Made by a program: the position numbers and the translations under genes. The notes beneath the pieces were generated by a model, which worked only from the letters and a program-made list of their open reading frames with translations, had not been told where the DNA came from and did no database searches. A DNA stretch of 56,671 nucleotides from Deltaproteobacteria bacterium (GTDB taxonomy: Bacteria; Desulfobacterota; BSN033; UBA1163): positions 1 through 56,671 of the forward strand of contig JAGVBT010000150.1 in assembly GCA_020059605.1 (NCBI GenBank), written 5' to 3'. Each line of letters starts with the position of its first letter. Position 1 is the first letter of the stretch. Shown piece by piece: positions 42,825 through 50,514 of the stretch.

Positions 42825-42826
42825 AG

Positions 42827-43228
42827 TCAGTTTTTCTTTCCCCTGAAAAGGTAATCGAAGCTCAACCGGCCCGGACCGGCGGCGAGCAGCAGGAGGCACC
42901 CTCCGAACATGCTCATATTTTTCATGAACATAATCATCTGGACGCGATCGCCAAAATTGGTGTGAAAGATGAGGGTGGTCGGAATGAGGAAGATGAGGAT
43001 GAGGAGGGCTCCCCACCTGGTGAAATACCCCAGGATGATGCTCAGGCTTCCTGCCAGTTCAAAGACGATGGCGCCGAAAAGAAGAAAACGCGTATAAGGC
43101 ATGCCGAATTTGGCCATAACCTGGGCGGTTCCCTCAAAATTTCCGATCTTCCCGATCCCTGAATTGAGGAAAATAAGAACGAGAAGAATCCTGCCGATCA
43201 AACTGCCTAAGGCTTTCACCCATTCCAT
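42827..43228 (-). CDS. DoxX-family membrane protein
   Basis: About 133 residues from the ATG at 43228, with AAAGGGGAAGG upstream. Four hydrophobic helices are visible, with RILLVLIFLNSGIGKIGNFE at the start and GAIVFELAGSLSIILGYFTR in the middle, both typical of DoxX/DoxD-like proteins. The family is linked to quinone and thiosulfate chemistry in some organisms but mostly uncharacterised. Translation of the prenyltransferase is probably coupled to it. Confidence 0.85.
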   Translation of the reverse strand: MEWVKALGSLIGRILLVLIFLNSGIGKIGNFEGTAQVMAKFGMPYTRFLLFGAIVFELAGSLSIILGYFTRWGALLILIFLIPTTLIFHTNFGDRVQMIMFMKNMSMFGGCLLLLAAGPGRLSFDYLFRGKKN

Positions 43229-43292
43229 AACCTTCCCCTTTCCCCCTTCTTCACCCCATCTCGCCTCCCAATCTAACGCCCCATCCATCTTC

Positions 43293-43314
43293 CTCCTCTT
43301 AAGTTAAGAGGGAG
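43293..43314. repeat. C/G-run palindrome
   Basis: CTCCTCTTAAGTTAAGAGGG forms a near-perfect palindrome closely similar to the one at 3455 (TTAA centre flanked by pyrimidine and purine runs). It lies between leuD and the DoxX gene. Confidence 0.55.
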
Positions 43315-43350
43315 AAAGGGGAAGTTGTAAGGGTGGGGAGGGGTTATAGG

Positions 43351-43848
43351 TTAGAAGTCTAATCTTATGTTTCCATATTTCTTCACATGTTCGACCAGCC
43401 CTCCGTCGCTGAGGATTTGCTTCATCACGGGTGGAAGGGGAAGGAAGGAGACCGTTTCATCCCGGCTGTAGTTGACAATTCTCCCTTCCTCCAAAAAGAG
43501 TTCCAATACATCCCCTTCGCCAAATTTTTCAGTATCACAGATCACAGCAGGCAGACCATTATTAAAACAGTTCCGGTAAAAAATTCTGGCGAAACTTTTC
43601 GCCAGAACAGCCTGGATGCCGTTCATCTTGATCACAATGGCCGCATGCTCCCGGCTCGAACCCTGACCGAAATTCTCGCCGGCAACGATAAAATCACCGT
43701 GAGACACCTCCCCGGAAAAATCAGGCCGTTCATATTCCATGATGTGTTTTGACAACTCCGGTAAATTGGAGCGCAGGTAGAAGTAGCGGCCGGGGATGAT
43801 ATGATCCGTGCTGATGGCATCTCCGAATTTCCAAACCCTGCCCTTCAT
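43351..43848 (-). CDS. leuD: 3-isopropylmalate dehydratase (or homoaconitase-type) small subunit
   Basis: 165 residues, the size of the HacB/LeuD2-type small subunit. Signature: FGDAISTDHIIPGRY at the start, GENFGQGSSREHAAI (substrate-binding loop) and AKSFARIFYRNCFNNGLP. It forms the swivel domain of an aconitase-family enzyme. It follows the large subunit by 12 bases. Leucine synthesis is the most likely pathway, but the sequence alone does not exclude a homoaconitase-like role. Confidence 0.9.
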   Translation of the reverse strand: MKGRVWKFGDAISTDHIIPGRYFYLRSNLPELSKHIMEYERPDFSGEVSHGDFIVAGENFGQGSSREHAAIVIKMNGIQAVLAKSFARIFYRNCFNNGLPAVICDTEKFGEGDVLELFLEEGRIVNYSRDETVSFLPLPPVMKQILSDGGLVEHVKKYGNIRLDF

Positions 43849-43860
43849 TGAACCACCCTT

Positions 43861-45114
43861 TCAGAGATATTTTCTAGGATCTGCAATCTTCCCTTCGATG
43901 GCGGTTGCGCCTGCCATAGCGGGCGATCCCAGATAGATGAACGAATTGGGGCTTCCCATCCTTCCTTTGAAATTTCTCGGCTGGGTCGCCAGGCAGACCT
44001 CCCCATCTCCCAACACTCCCTCATGAAGGCCGACGCATGCCCCGCACCCGGGGGGCATCGTCAGGGCGCCTGCTTCGATGAGGGTCTCCATGGTTCCATC
44101 CTTGAGCGCTTCTATGTAAACCAAACGGGAACCGGGGGTAACAATCATCCTTGTCTTGGGATGGATTTTTTTACCTTTCAATATGTTAGCCGCAACCCGA
44201 AGGTCTTCCAACCGACCATTGCAGGAGGTCCCGAGATAGACCTGGTCCACCCTGACTTCGCCGATCTCGTCGATGGTCCGGATATGATCGACTTGATGGG
44301 GACAGGCAATGGTGGGGCTGAGGGTCCTTGCATCGATCTCGATAGTTTTCTCATAAATGGCATCAGGGTCGGGGGTCGATTTTTTAAAATCTCCAGGTCT
44401 CCCCATCCGGTTCAACCAGTCCCGAGTGATCTCGTCGGAGGAAAAGGTCCCCACTTTTGCTCCTGCTTCCACGGCCATATTGGCGATGGTCATCCTGCCC
44501 GCCATCTCAAGGCGCCCAATCGTATCCCCGGTAAATTCCAGCGCCTTATAGGTGGCCCCTGCCGCACCGATCCTGCCGATCAGATGGAGGATGATATCCT
44601 TGCCATAAACGCCCACCGGGAGTTCGCCTTCCACAACAACCCTGAGAGTCTCCGGAACCCTCAACCAGATCTTGCCAAGTGCCATGGCAACGGCGACATC
44701 GGTTGAGCCTGCGCCCGTGGCAAAGGCTCCCAGAGCTCCGCCGGTACAGGTATGGGAATCGGCTCCGATGACCACCTCACCCGGCTTTACCTCCTTTTCA
44801 GCCACAACCTGATGGGAAATGCCATATCCTACTTCTGAGACCTGACATCCTGTCCTTTCTGAAAACTCCCTCAAAAAATTATGATCATTGCTCAACTCAA
44901 ACCTCGGACTCGGAGCGGCATGGTCCAAAAAGAAGAAGGTCTTTTGCGGATTGGAAACCTTTTCAAACCCCATCTCCTGGATCTTCCTAACTGCCAAGGG
45001 GCCGGTTCCATCCTGAGCATAGGCAAGATCGACTTTGACAACGGCAATCTCCCCTGCCCTGACCTCTTTCCCCGAGTGTTCACTTAATATTTTCTCAGCT
45101 AAGGTCATTCCCAT
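43861..45114 (-). CDS. leuC: 3-isopropylmalate dehydratase (or homoaconitase-type) large subunit
   Basis: 417 residues; GAGG lies nine bases before the ATG. The aconitase-family Fe-S residues are visible: Cys in GADSHTCTGGALG, Cys in LGTSCNGR and the pair GCGAC with surrounding MPPGCGACVGLHEGV. These ligate the 4Fe-4S cluster. The length and motifs match the bacterial/archaeal HacA-LeuC subgroup. First gene of the leuC-leuD pair. Confidence 0.92.
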   Translation of the reverse strand: MGMTLAEKILSEHSGKEVRAGEIAVVKVDLAYAQDGTGPLAVRKIQEMGFEKVSNPQKTFFFLDHAAPSPRFELSNDHNFLREFSERTGCQVSEVGYGISHQVVAEKEVKPGEVVIGADSHTCTGGALGAFATGAGSTDVAVAMALGKIWLRVPETLRVVVEGELPVGVYGKDIILHLIGRIGAAGATYKALEFTGDTIGRLEMAGRMTIANMAVEAGAKVGTFSSDEITRDWLNRMGRPGDFKKSTPDPDAIYEKTIEIDARTLSPTIACPHQVDHIRTIDEIGEVRVDQVYLGTSCNGRLEDLRVAANILKGKKIHPKTRMIVTPGSRLVYIEALKDGTMETLIEAGALTMPPGCGACVGLHEGVLGDGEVCLATQPRNFKGRMGSPNSFIYLGSPAMAGATAIEGKIADPRKYL

Positions 45115-45186
45115 AACCGTTCCTCAAGCTTCTCAACGAAAATAATCCTTTTGTTATTTATATCATACAAGCCTGATTATTGCACC

Positions 45187-45215
45187 TTGAAATTTTGATT
45201 CGTCATTCTTAACTT
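45187..45215 (+). promoter_or_regulatory. Promoter candidate for the alpha-crystallin-like gene (shared type)
   Basis: TTGAAA (45187-45192), 17 bases, TAACTT (45210-45215). The ATG lies 25 bases after. The same TTGANN-17-TAANTT arrangement precedes the genes at 45721 and 48185. Confidence 0.45.
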
Positions 45216-45240
45216 TTTATTAGAGAAAGGGGGTGTTGTT

Positions 45241-45540
45241 ATGAACAAAAAAGTCAAAGTAACCCCATGCGCCTGTATTTCCCATGACAACGATCATGGA
45301 CGCCTCAAAGTCGAAGTGGAGATGCCAGGTGTTGATAAGAATGAAATCAAGCTGGATATGAGAAAAGACAGTTTTTGTGTCTCAGCCCCAAGGGGGGAGG
45401 ATACCGAATATTCGGGCTGCTACATGTTGGCCCATGAGGTGACAGCCGATAAGGCCGAGGCCCAGTATGAGAATGGCCTCCTAAGAATCTTCGCCCCGAT
45501 GAGAGACTGGGGGCATAAAGTGACTGTCCCGATCCAATAA
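45241..45540 (+). CDS. Small Hsp20/alpha-crystallin-like protein with N-terminal CxC
   Basis: 99 residues, with AAAGGGGGTG before the ATG. The alpha-crystallin core is recognisable (GRLKVEVEMPGVDKNEIKLD, then NGLLRIFAPM) but the protein is shorter than usual and lacks the flexible N-terminal arm. An unusual CAC motif near residue 10 and Cys47 and Cys60 suggest metal or redox sensitivity. Probable role: holdase chaperone. A strong terminator follows. Confidence 0.85.
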   Translation: MNKKVKVTPCACISHDNDHGRLKVEVEMPGVDKNEIKLDMRKDSFCVSAPRGEDTEYSGCYMLAHEVTADKAEAQYENGLLRIFAPMRDWGHKVTVPIQ

Positions 45541-45564
45541 AAAGGCGTTTCGAATAGAAGTCTC

Positions 45565-45597
45565 AAAGCCCTTCAAAACTTTTTAGAAGGGCTTTTT
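45565..45597 (+). terminator. Rho-independent terminator
   Basis: AAAGCCCTTC (45565-45574) pairs perfectly with GAAGGGCTTT (45586-45595) across an 11-base loop, and the T-run extends to 45597. It ends the alpha-crystallin-like transcript 25 bases after its stop. Confidence 0.9.
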
Positions 45598-45670
45598 CAT
45601 TCAAGACCCTATCCTTTCATCTCATATCCACCGTCCTTCCATAAAATGAGCAAATAGCATTTGAGTTTCC

Positions 45671-45699
45671 TTGACCTCTTGAGGAGGAATGATTAAATT
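45671..45699 (+). promoter_or_regulatory. Promoter candidate for the cysteine-rich peptide gene (shared type)
   Basis: TTGACC (45671-45676), 17 bases, TAAATT (45694-45699), then TAGTTTGAAAAGGAGGTG and the ATG at 45721. Five and four bases agree with the -35 and -10 consensus. The preceding terminator makes this a separate transcription unit. Confidence 0.5.
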
Positions 45700-45720
45700 T
45701 AGTTTGAAAAGGAGGTGTTC

Positions 45721-45852
45721 ATGATGAAAAAAGGCATCAAAAAAAATAGAACGGAGAAATCAAAAACAGCAACTTCCTCTGCCTATGATTGCTGTTGGTA
45801 TGAAGCATCCTGCTATGACCCATGCTGTGGCGGGGTTTGTTGCTGCTGTTAA
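45721..45852 (+). CDS. Cysteine-rich 43-residue peptide
   Basis: An ATG six bases after AGGAGG encodes 43 residues. The first 20 are basic and Thr/Ser-rich (MMKKGIKKNRTEKSKTATSS). The remainder holds nine cysteines: CC, C, CC and a final CCCC (from AYDCC to GGVCCCC). The last four residues are all Cys. There is no signal peptide. Such density suggests metal binding (metallothionein-like) or a modified peptide with a leader and a Cys-rich core, but no modifying enzyme lies nearby. I recognise no family. A promoter, a strong ribosome-binding site and conserved upstream region with two neighbours support it as a real gene. Confidence 0.7.
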   Translation: MMKKGIKKNRTEKSKTATSSAYDCCWYEASCYDPCCGGVCCCC

Positions 45853-45919
45853 GCGGTGGGGTAACCCACTGTTTGCGCTTCAGTTTAGGAATTCTGAATC
45901 GCTTGAATGGTAAAGTATT

Positions 45920-45953
45920 CCCAAGCCCCGCGTCCTGGAAGGGAGGGCTTGGG
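45920..45953 (+). other. Hairpin upstream of the cupin gene
   Basis: CCCAAGCCC (45920-45928) pairs perfectly with GGGCTTGGG (45945-45953) around a 16-base loop. There is no T-run after it, so it is more likely a leader structure or a boundary than a standard terminator. It lies between the cysteine-rich peptide and the cupin gene. Confidence 0.45.
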
Positions 45954-46049
45954 TAGCGTAGAGCGAGCCCCGGGATTGGACTTCTGGAATTTTCTGAGAG
46001 AATATTTCGGGTCCATAGCGTCTCATCTTATAAAAAAAGGAGATAAAAG

Positions 46050-46415
46050 ATGAAAACAGCCGAAAAAAAGAGCCTGAACGACCCGGAAGAGGTGCGGACA
46101 TTCGATAAAGGGAAATTGGAACTCATAAACATTGGGGGAGCCGCTATTGGGCGAGCAACCTTCCAGCCTGGATGGAAGTGGTCTGAATCTGTTAAACCAC
46201 TGTCAAAGACGGGAAGTTGTGAAGCTCCCCATTTCCAGTATCATGTGTCCGGGACGCTAAGAATTAAGATGGATGATGGTAAAGAAATAGAATGCAAGGC
46301 TGGGGATGTATCCTTGCTGCCAACAGGGCATGATGCCTGGGTGGTTGGAAATGATCCTGTGGTGGTGGTTGATTTCCAGGGGATGGTTGATTACGCGAAA
46401 GAATTAACGAAATAA
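46050..46415 (+). CDS. Small cupin-domain protein
   Basis: 121 residues, with AAAGGAGATAAAAG before the ATG. The cupin strands are visible (FQPGWKWSESVKPLSK, HFQYHVSGTLRIKMDDG, CKAGDVSLLPTGHDAWVVG). His residues in APHFQYHVSG and GHDAW could bind one metal ion, with fewer ligands than the classic motif. No enzymatic activity can be assigned. Confidence 0.85.
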   Translation: MKTAEKKSLNDPEEVRTFDKGKLELINIGGAAIGRATFQPGWKWSESVKPLSKTGSCEAPHFQYHVSGTLRIKMDDGKEIECKAGDVSLLPTGHDAWVVGNDPVVVVDFQGMVDYAKELTK

Positions 46416-46465
46416 TTTCCATTGAGCTCGCCGGGGGGGAGCGTAAAACACTGCATCAAACATCC

Positions 46466-47996
46466 ATGGGGAAAAACCGATTCAAAGAAGCCCTCCTCGG
46501 GAGAAAAGAATTTATCTACACCGTTGAGCTCGTGCCCGGAAGGGGATCCCGGGGAAAAACCCAGGATGATCTTTTAAAAATTGTTGAGAAAGCGGCCGGG
46601 GCAAGGCTTGTCCACGCCGTCTCCATTACCGATAATCCCGGAGGTCATCCAGCCCTCTCTCCTAATGTGATCGGTCTCGAAGTCTCCCGCCTGGGCGTCG
46701 ATCCGATTATTCACTTCACCTGCAAAGATAAGAATCGAAATCAGATTGAATCCACTCTCCATTCCCTGGATCGAATCGGGATTTCAAACCTCCTTTTGAT
46801 GACCGGTGACTTTCCCCTCTATGGATTTGAGGGAAAGGCAAAACCTGTCTTCGACCTCGACTTTATTCAGCTCATCCATCTTATCAATGAGATGAACCAG
46901 GGACTTGAAATTGATGGAAAGGCCCCCGGGGGAGGAGTGCGACTTCCTCCCACCCATTTTTTCAAAGGTTGCACCCTCTCCCCATTTAAAAAATATGAAT
47001 CGGAGGTGATGGCACAGTACTATAAACTTTACAAGAAAGTGAAGTCGGGGGCGGACTTTTTGATTACCCAGGTCGGCTTCGATGCCCGGAAATTTGACGA
47101 ACTCCTCCGGTTTATGCGCTGAAATGCCTTTCAAATCCCCATCATTGGAAATGTCTACATCCTCAATCAACCTGTAGCGAAAGTGATGAACCGAGGGGGT
47201 GTCCCGGGATGTGTTGTCACGGATGAACTCTACCGGGTCTACGAAGAGGAAGCTAAAAGACCTGACAAGGGGAAATCTGCCCGCCTCACAAGGGCCGCGA
47301 AATTGGTCGCCCTCTTGAAGGGGATCGGCTATGATGGAGTCCATATTGGAGGACCGAACCTGGTCTATGAAGATGTGGAATGGGTAATTGAGAAGGGAAA
47401 GGAGTTTTTTCTGAACTGGGAGGAATGGGTTCACGAATTCTCCTTTCCTCAGAAATATGGTTTTTATATCTTTCAGAAGGATCGGAATACAGGCCTGAAC
47501 ACAGAGGTTCCCGTTAATAGATTAACCAAACCGCGGAAGAGTCCGGGGCATGCCATCATGCGTTTCTTTCACCACCTGATGTTTACTCCCGATGCCCCCC
47601 TTTTCAGGCCGGCAAAATGGTTTTTCAAAAAGATCGAGGGGACCCGACTGGAAGGCCCTGTAACGGAATGGGAATACTGGATTAAGTTTGTCAGTTCACG
47701 CTGCCGTCGATGCGGCGACTTGCACCCTGTTGGAGGTCGCCTTTATCTGTCCCCATTCACAATGCCCTAAATATCTCTTCAACGGCCAATGTGGAGGTTC
47801 TCTGGAGGGATGGTGTGAAGTCTATCCCCAAAAGAAGAAGTGCATCTATGTGCGTGCTTACAACAGGCTCAAACCTTATGGAGAAGAAGAATCTCTAAAG
47901 GAGGGATATACTCCCCCCCGCAATTGGGCCCTGGATCAGACCTCTTCCTGGGTCAACTATTTCTTGGGCCGAGATCACCACAGCCAAAAAGAATGA
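46466..47996 (+). pseudogene. Methylenetetrahydrofolate reductase-like gene (MetF/MetV fusion) with in-frame TGA and a frameshift
   Basis: Read through, it would encode about 509 residues. The N-terminal ~300 residues are MetF-like (FIYTVELVPGRGS, FTCKDKNRNQIESTLHSLDR, LLMTGDFPLYG, GADFLITQVGFDARKFDELL), and the C-terminal domain is MetV-like with a zinc-type cysteine set (CRRCGD, ICPHSQCPKYLFNGQCGGS, KKKCIYVRAYNRLKPYG). Two lesions are seen. Codon 219 is TGA (47120-47122) followed in frame by NAFQIPIIGNVYILNQPVAK, and one extra T at 47720-47721 shifts the frame between CRRCGD and CTLLEVAF. The first alone could be recoding; both together suggest a broken gene or sequence errors. The intact protein would reduce methylene- to methyltetrahydrofolate in C1 metabolism. 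No ribosome-binding site is evident. Confidence 0.75.
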
Positions 47997-48132
47997 AGGC
48001 ATCAGGCTGGATTTTACTCCCAAAAGCCGGTGGTTGCCCCGGGTCTGACATACAAATTTTCGCATTCGTGACAGAGCGCCCCTCCTTCTTAAAACACTGC
48101 CTCCGCGGTCCTTTTTGGCAAATGGGCTTCCC

Positions 48133-48161
48133 TTGATTTTCCGAAAATGGGTGATTAATTT
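48133..48161 (+). promoter_or_regulatory. Promoter candidate for the short alpha-crystallin-like gene (shared type)
   Basis: TTGATT (48133-48138), 17 bases, TAATTT (48156-48161), then TAGATTGAAAAGAGGTGAG and an ATG at 48185. The downstream part closely matches the region before the cysteine-rich peptide (TAGTTTGAAAAGGAGGTG). Confidence 0.45.
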
Positions 48162-48184
48162 TAGATTGAAAAGAGGTGAGAGTG

Positions 48185-48349
48185 ATGTATGTCATTAAAG
48201 GAATAAAACAATGTTCATGCTATGAGCTGGATGATAAAGAAAGGCGAATGCTGGTTGAAGTGGAACTTCCTGGAGGGAAGAGAGAGGAATTAACCTTGGA
48301 AAGGGAGAAGGTTAATTTCTTTATTCCTTCGAGGGCTATTTGCGGCTGA
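48185..48349 (+). CDS. Short alpha-crystallin-like protein with CxC (54 aa)
   Basis: 54 residues starting MYVIKGIKQCSCYELDDKER, followed by MLVEVELPGGKREELTLERE and ending SRAICG. It is like the first half of the alpha-crystallin-like protein at 45241 (CACISHDNDHGRLKVEVEMP against CSCYELDDKERRMLVEVELP). It lacks the C-terminal strands, so it is either a truncated paralogue or a distinct small protein. AGAGGTGAGAGTG precedes the ATG. The 188 bases between the MetF-like gene and this gene hold its promoter only. Confidence 0.6.
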   Translation: MYVIKGIKQCSCYELDDKERRMLVEVELPGGKREELTLEREKVNFFIPSRAICG

Positions 48350-48369
48350 AACATTCACCTGGTTCGGGT

Positions 48370-49527
48370 CTAAAAGGTTCTTTCAACTTCCTGGAGCATC
48401 TGTCGGGCAATGATCAACCTCATGATCTGGGCAGTCCCTTCATAGATCTGAATGGCCTTGGCATCTCTCATCAATTTCTCAACAGGGTGCCACTTCGTAT
48501 ATCCCAATCCCCCGTAGATTTGAACCGCATCCGTTGTCACCCGCATGGCGACATCCGCAGCAAAGGCCTTGGCCATCGCTGCCTCTTGCGAGTTTTTCAC
48601 TCCCCGGTCGGCCAGCCAGGCCGACTTATAGACAAGAAGCCTGGCGGCCTCAATATCCTTTGCCATGTCCGCCAATAAGAATTGAATGGCCTGATGCTCG
48701 GCAATGGGAACTCCAAACTGTATCCGTTTCTTAGCATACCGCGTGGCCAGCTCCATGGCTGACCGGGCAACTCCCACTGCTCCGATAGCGATCATCGGGC
48801 GGGTGATGTCAAGCGCGGCCATCGCTTTTTTGAACCCCTCCCCCTCGCCCGCCAATAAATTATCTTTGGGAACCCTGACCTGGTTAAATCTCACCGCAGT
48901 CGTATTCGACGCCCTCTGCCCCATCTTGTCAATGGGTTCTCCATGGCTGACTCCCTCTAAATGGGAGGGGACAATCAGGCAGATGATGCCTTGATGCCTC
49001 TTCTGCGGATCCATCGTTGCAAAGACGAGATAGTAATCGGCATAGCCTCCATTCGTGATCCACATCTTTGTCCCGTTGAGGAGATAGTGGTCTCCATCAA
49101 GGGAGGCCGTCGTCTTCATGGAGGAGGGATCGGATCCCACGGTCACCTCGCTCAAACAGTAGGAGGCCATGCTGAACTTCGAGCAGATGGGCTTAAGAAA
49201 TCGTTCCTTCTGATCCTCGGTCCCAAATTGGATGATGGGATAGATCGCTAACGTGCTGACAAAGATGGAAACATAGATCCCCATGCAACCGGCGGCCAGT
49301 TCTTCCGCAATGATGCAATTATCCAGCACTCCCAGGCCCTGACCTCCGTATTCCTTCGGAACCAAGGGGGTGAGAAAGCCCTCCCGATGGGCCTTTTTCA
49401 TCACGTCAAGGGGAAAGGTTCCGTCACGATCATGTCTGGCTGCCACCGGCAGGATCACTTCTTTGGCAAATCGTCTGGCTTTCTCCTGCAGCCTCTTCTG
49501 CTCCGGTGTGAATTCAAATCCGATCAT
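48370..49527 (-). CDS. Acyl-CoA dehydrogenase
   Basis: 385 residues, full length. FAD- and substrate-binding motifs are visible: YCLSEVTVGSDPSSMKTTA, MWITNGGYADYYLVFA, the Arg/Gln region KRIQFGVPIAEHQAIQFLLA, and the catalytic-base Glu in AIQIYEGTAQIMR near the C-terminus, as in short-chain and glutaryl-type enzymes. It dehydrogenates an acyl-CoA at the alpha-beta position, passing electrons to an electron-transfer flavoprotein. The ATG overlaps the stop of the hydroxyacyl-CoA dehydrogenase gene, forming a two-gene beta-oxidation or butyrate-type unit. Confidence 0.95.
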   Translation of the reverse strand: MIGFEFTPEQKRLQEKARRFAKEVILPVAARHDRDGTFPLDVMKKAHREGFLTPLVPKEYGGQGLGVLDNCIIAEELAAGCMGIYVSIFVSTLAIYPIIQFGTEDQKERFLKPICSKFSMASYCLSEVTVGSDPSSMKTTASLDGDHYLLNGTKMWITNGGYADYYLVFATMDPQKRHQGIICLIVPSHLEGVSHGEPIDKMGQRASNTTAVRFNQVRVPKDNLLAGEGEGFKKAMAALDITRPMIAIGAVGVARSAMELATRYAKKRIQFGVPIAEHQAIQFLLADMAKDIEAARLLVYKSAWLADRGVKNSQEAAMAKAFAADVAMRVTTDAVQIYGGLGYTKWHPVEKLMRDAKAIQIYEGTAQIMRLIIARQMLQEVERTF

Positions 49528-50381
49528 CTCTTTTCTCCATAGGAATAGAATCCCCTTCCCGTCTTCACCCCAAGGTATCCGGCATCCACATATTTAATGA
49601 GGAGTGGACAGGGGCGATATTTATCTCCGAATGCCTCCTGGAGAACACACATCACGGAAAGAACGGTATCCAATCCCACAAAATCTGCTAGCTCCAGGGG
49701 GCCCATCGGATGGCTGGCCCCCATCTTCATGATCGCATCGATCTCTTCCGCCTTGCCCACCCCTTCATAAAGGGCATAGATCCCTTCATTCATGAAGCTG
49801 AAGATTAACCGGCTCGACACGAATCCGGGAAAATCATTGGCTTCCAGGGGGGTCTTCCCCAACCCTAAGCTGAGCGCCCGGGTGGTTTCAAATGCCTCGT
49901 CGGAAGTCGCCAGACCCCGGACAATCTCGATCAACTTCATCACGGGGACAGGATTAAAGAAATGCATTCCGACCACTCGTTCGGGCCTTTTCGTAAAAGA
50001 CCCGATCCGTGTGATTGATATCGACGAAGTATTGCTGGCCAACACCACTTCCCTCCGGGTGACCTCATCAAGCTTTTTAAAAACCTCCTCTTTCATGGGG
50101 ATGTTTTCAATGACTGCCTCGATCACAAAATCGGACTCCTTCAGGTCATCCAATCGCGTCGTCGTCGAGAGTCTTTTGAGAATGGCTTCTCTCTCGTCGG
50201 AAGTGATCCTCCCCTTTTGAACCCTCTTCTCCAGATTTGCTGTAATCCTTCTCTTCCCCCTTTCGATGGCCTCCTGGTTGACATCTCTCATGAGCACTTC
50301 GAAACCCGAGGAAACCGCAACCTCGGAAATCCCGCTCCCCATCTGTCCGGCTCCAACAACGCCTATCTTTTTAATCTCCAT
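49524..50381 (-). CDS. 3-hydroxyacyl-CoA (3-hydroxybutyryl-CoA) dehydrogenase
   Basis: About 285 residues from the ATG at 50381, six bases after GGAGGGG. The NAD site is GVVGAGQMGSGISEV, followed by SNTSSISIT and the catalytic region MHFFNPVPVMKLIEIV (His) with EANDFPGFVSSRLIF and a C-terminal helical domain (GASHPMGPLELADFVGLDT). It oxidises 3-hydroxyacyl-CoA to 3-oxoacyl-CoA or does the reverse in butyrate synthesis. It is first in the two-gene unit with the acyl-CoA dehydrogenase and divergent from the oxidase operon (133-base shared promoter region). Confidence 0.95.
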   Translation of the reverse strand: MEIKKIGVVGAGQMGSGISEVAVSSGFEVLMRDVNQEAIERGKRRITANLEKRVQKGRITSDEREAILKRLSTTTRLDDLKESDFVIEAVIENIPMKEEVFKKLDEVTRREVVLASNTSSISITRIGSFTKRPERVVGMHFFNPVPVMKLIEIVRGLATSDEAFETTRALSLGLGKTPLEANDFPGFVSSRLIFSFMNEGIYALYEGVGKAEEIDAIMKMGASHPMGPLELADFVGLDTVLSVMCVLQEAFGDKYRPCPLLIKYVDAGYLGVKTGRGFYSYGEKR

Positions 50382-50514
50382 CTTTTGCCCCTCCATCCGA
50401 TTTTCTCACATTATAACCCGTTCCCGGGCGTTTGAATATCTCTTTTTATCTTCGACCCCAATCTTTTCAAATTCGGATTGATTTTGGGACAGATTTGCGA
50501 TAAATTGATAAGGT

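Noticed and set aside
42825-43016. Upstream extension of the UbiA-like prenyltransferase
   Set aside because: It overlaps the whole C-terminal part of the DoxX gene in another frame and consists of Pro/His/Arg-rich sequence without a start signal.
47120-47122. TGA in the MetF-like gene as a second selenocysteine codon
   Set aside because: The position (FMR-TGA-NAF) is not one where a Cys is expected, no good hairpin follows, and the same gene also carries a frameshift.
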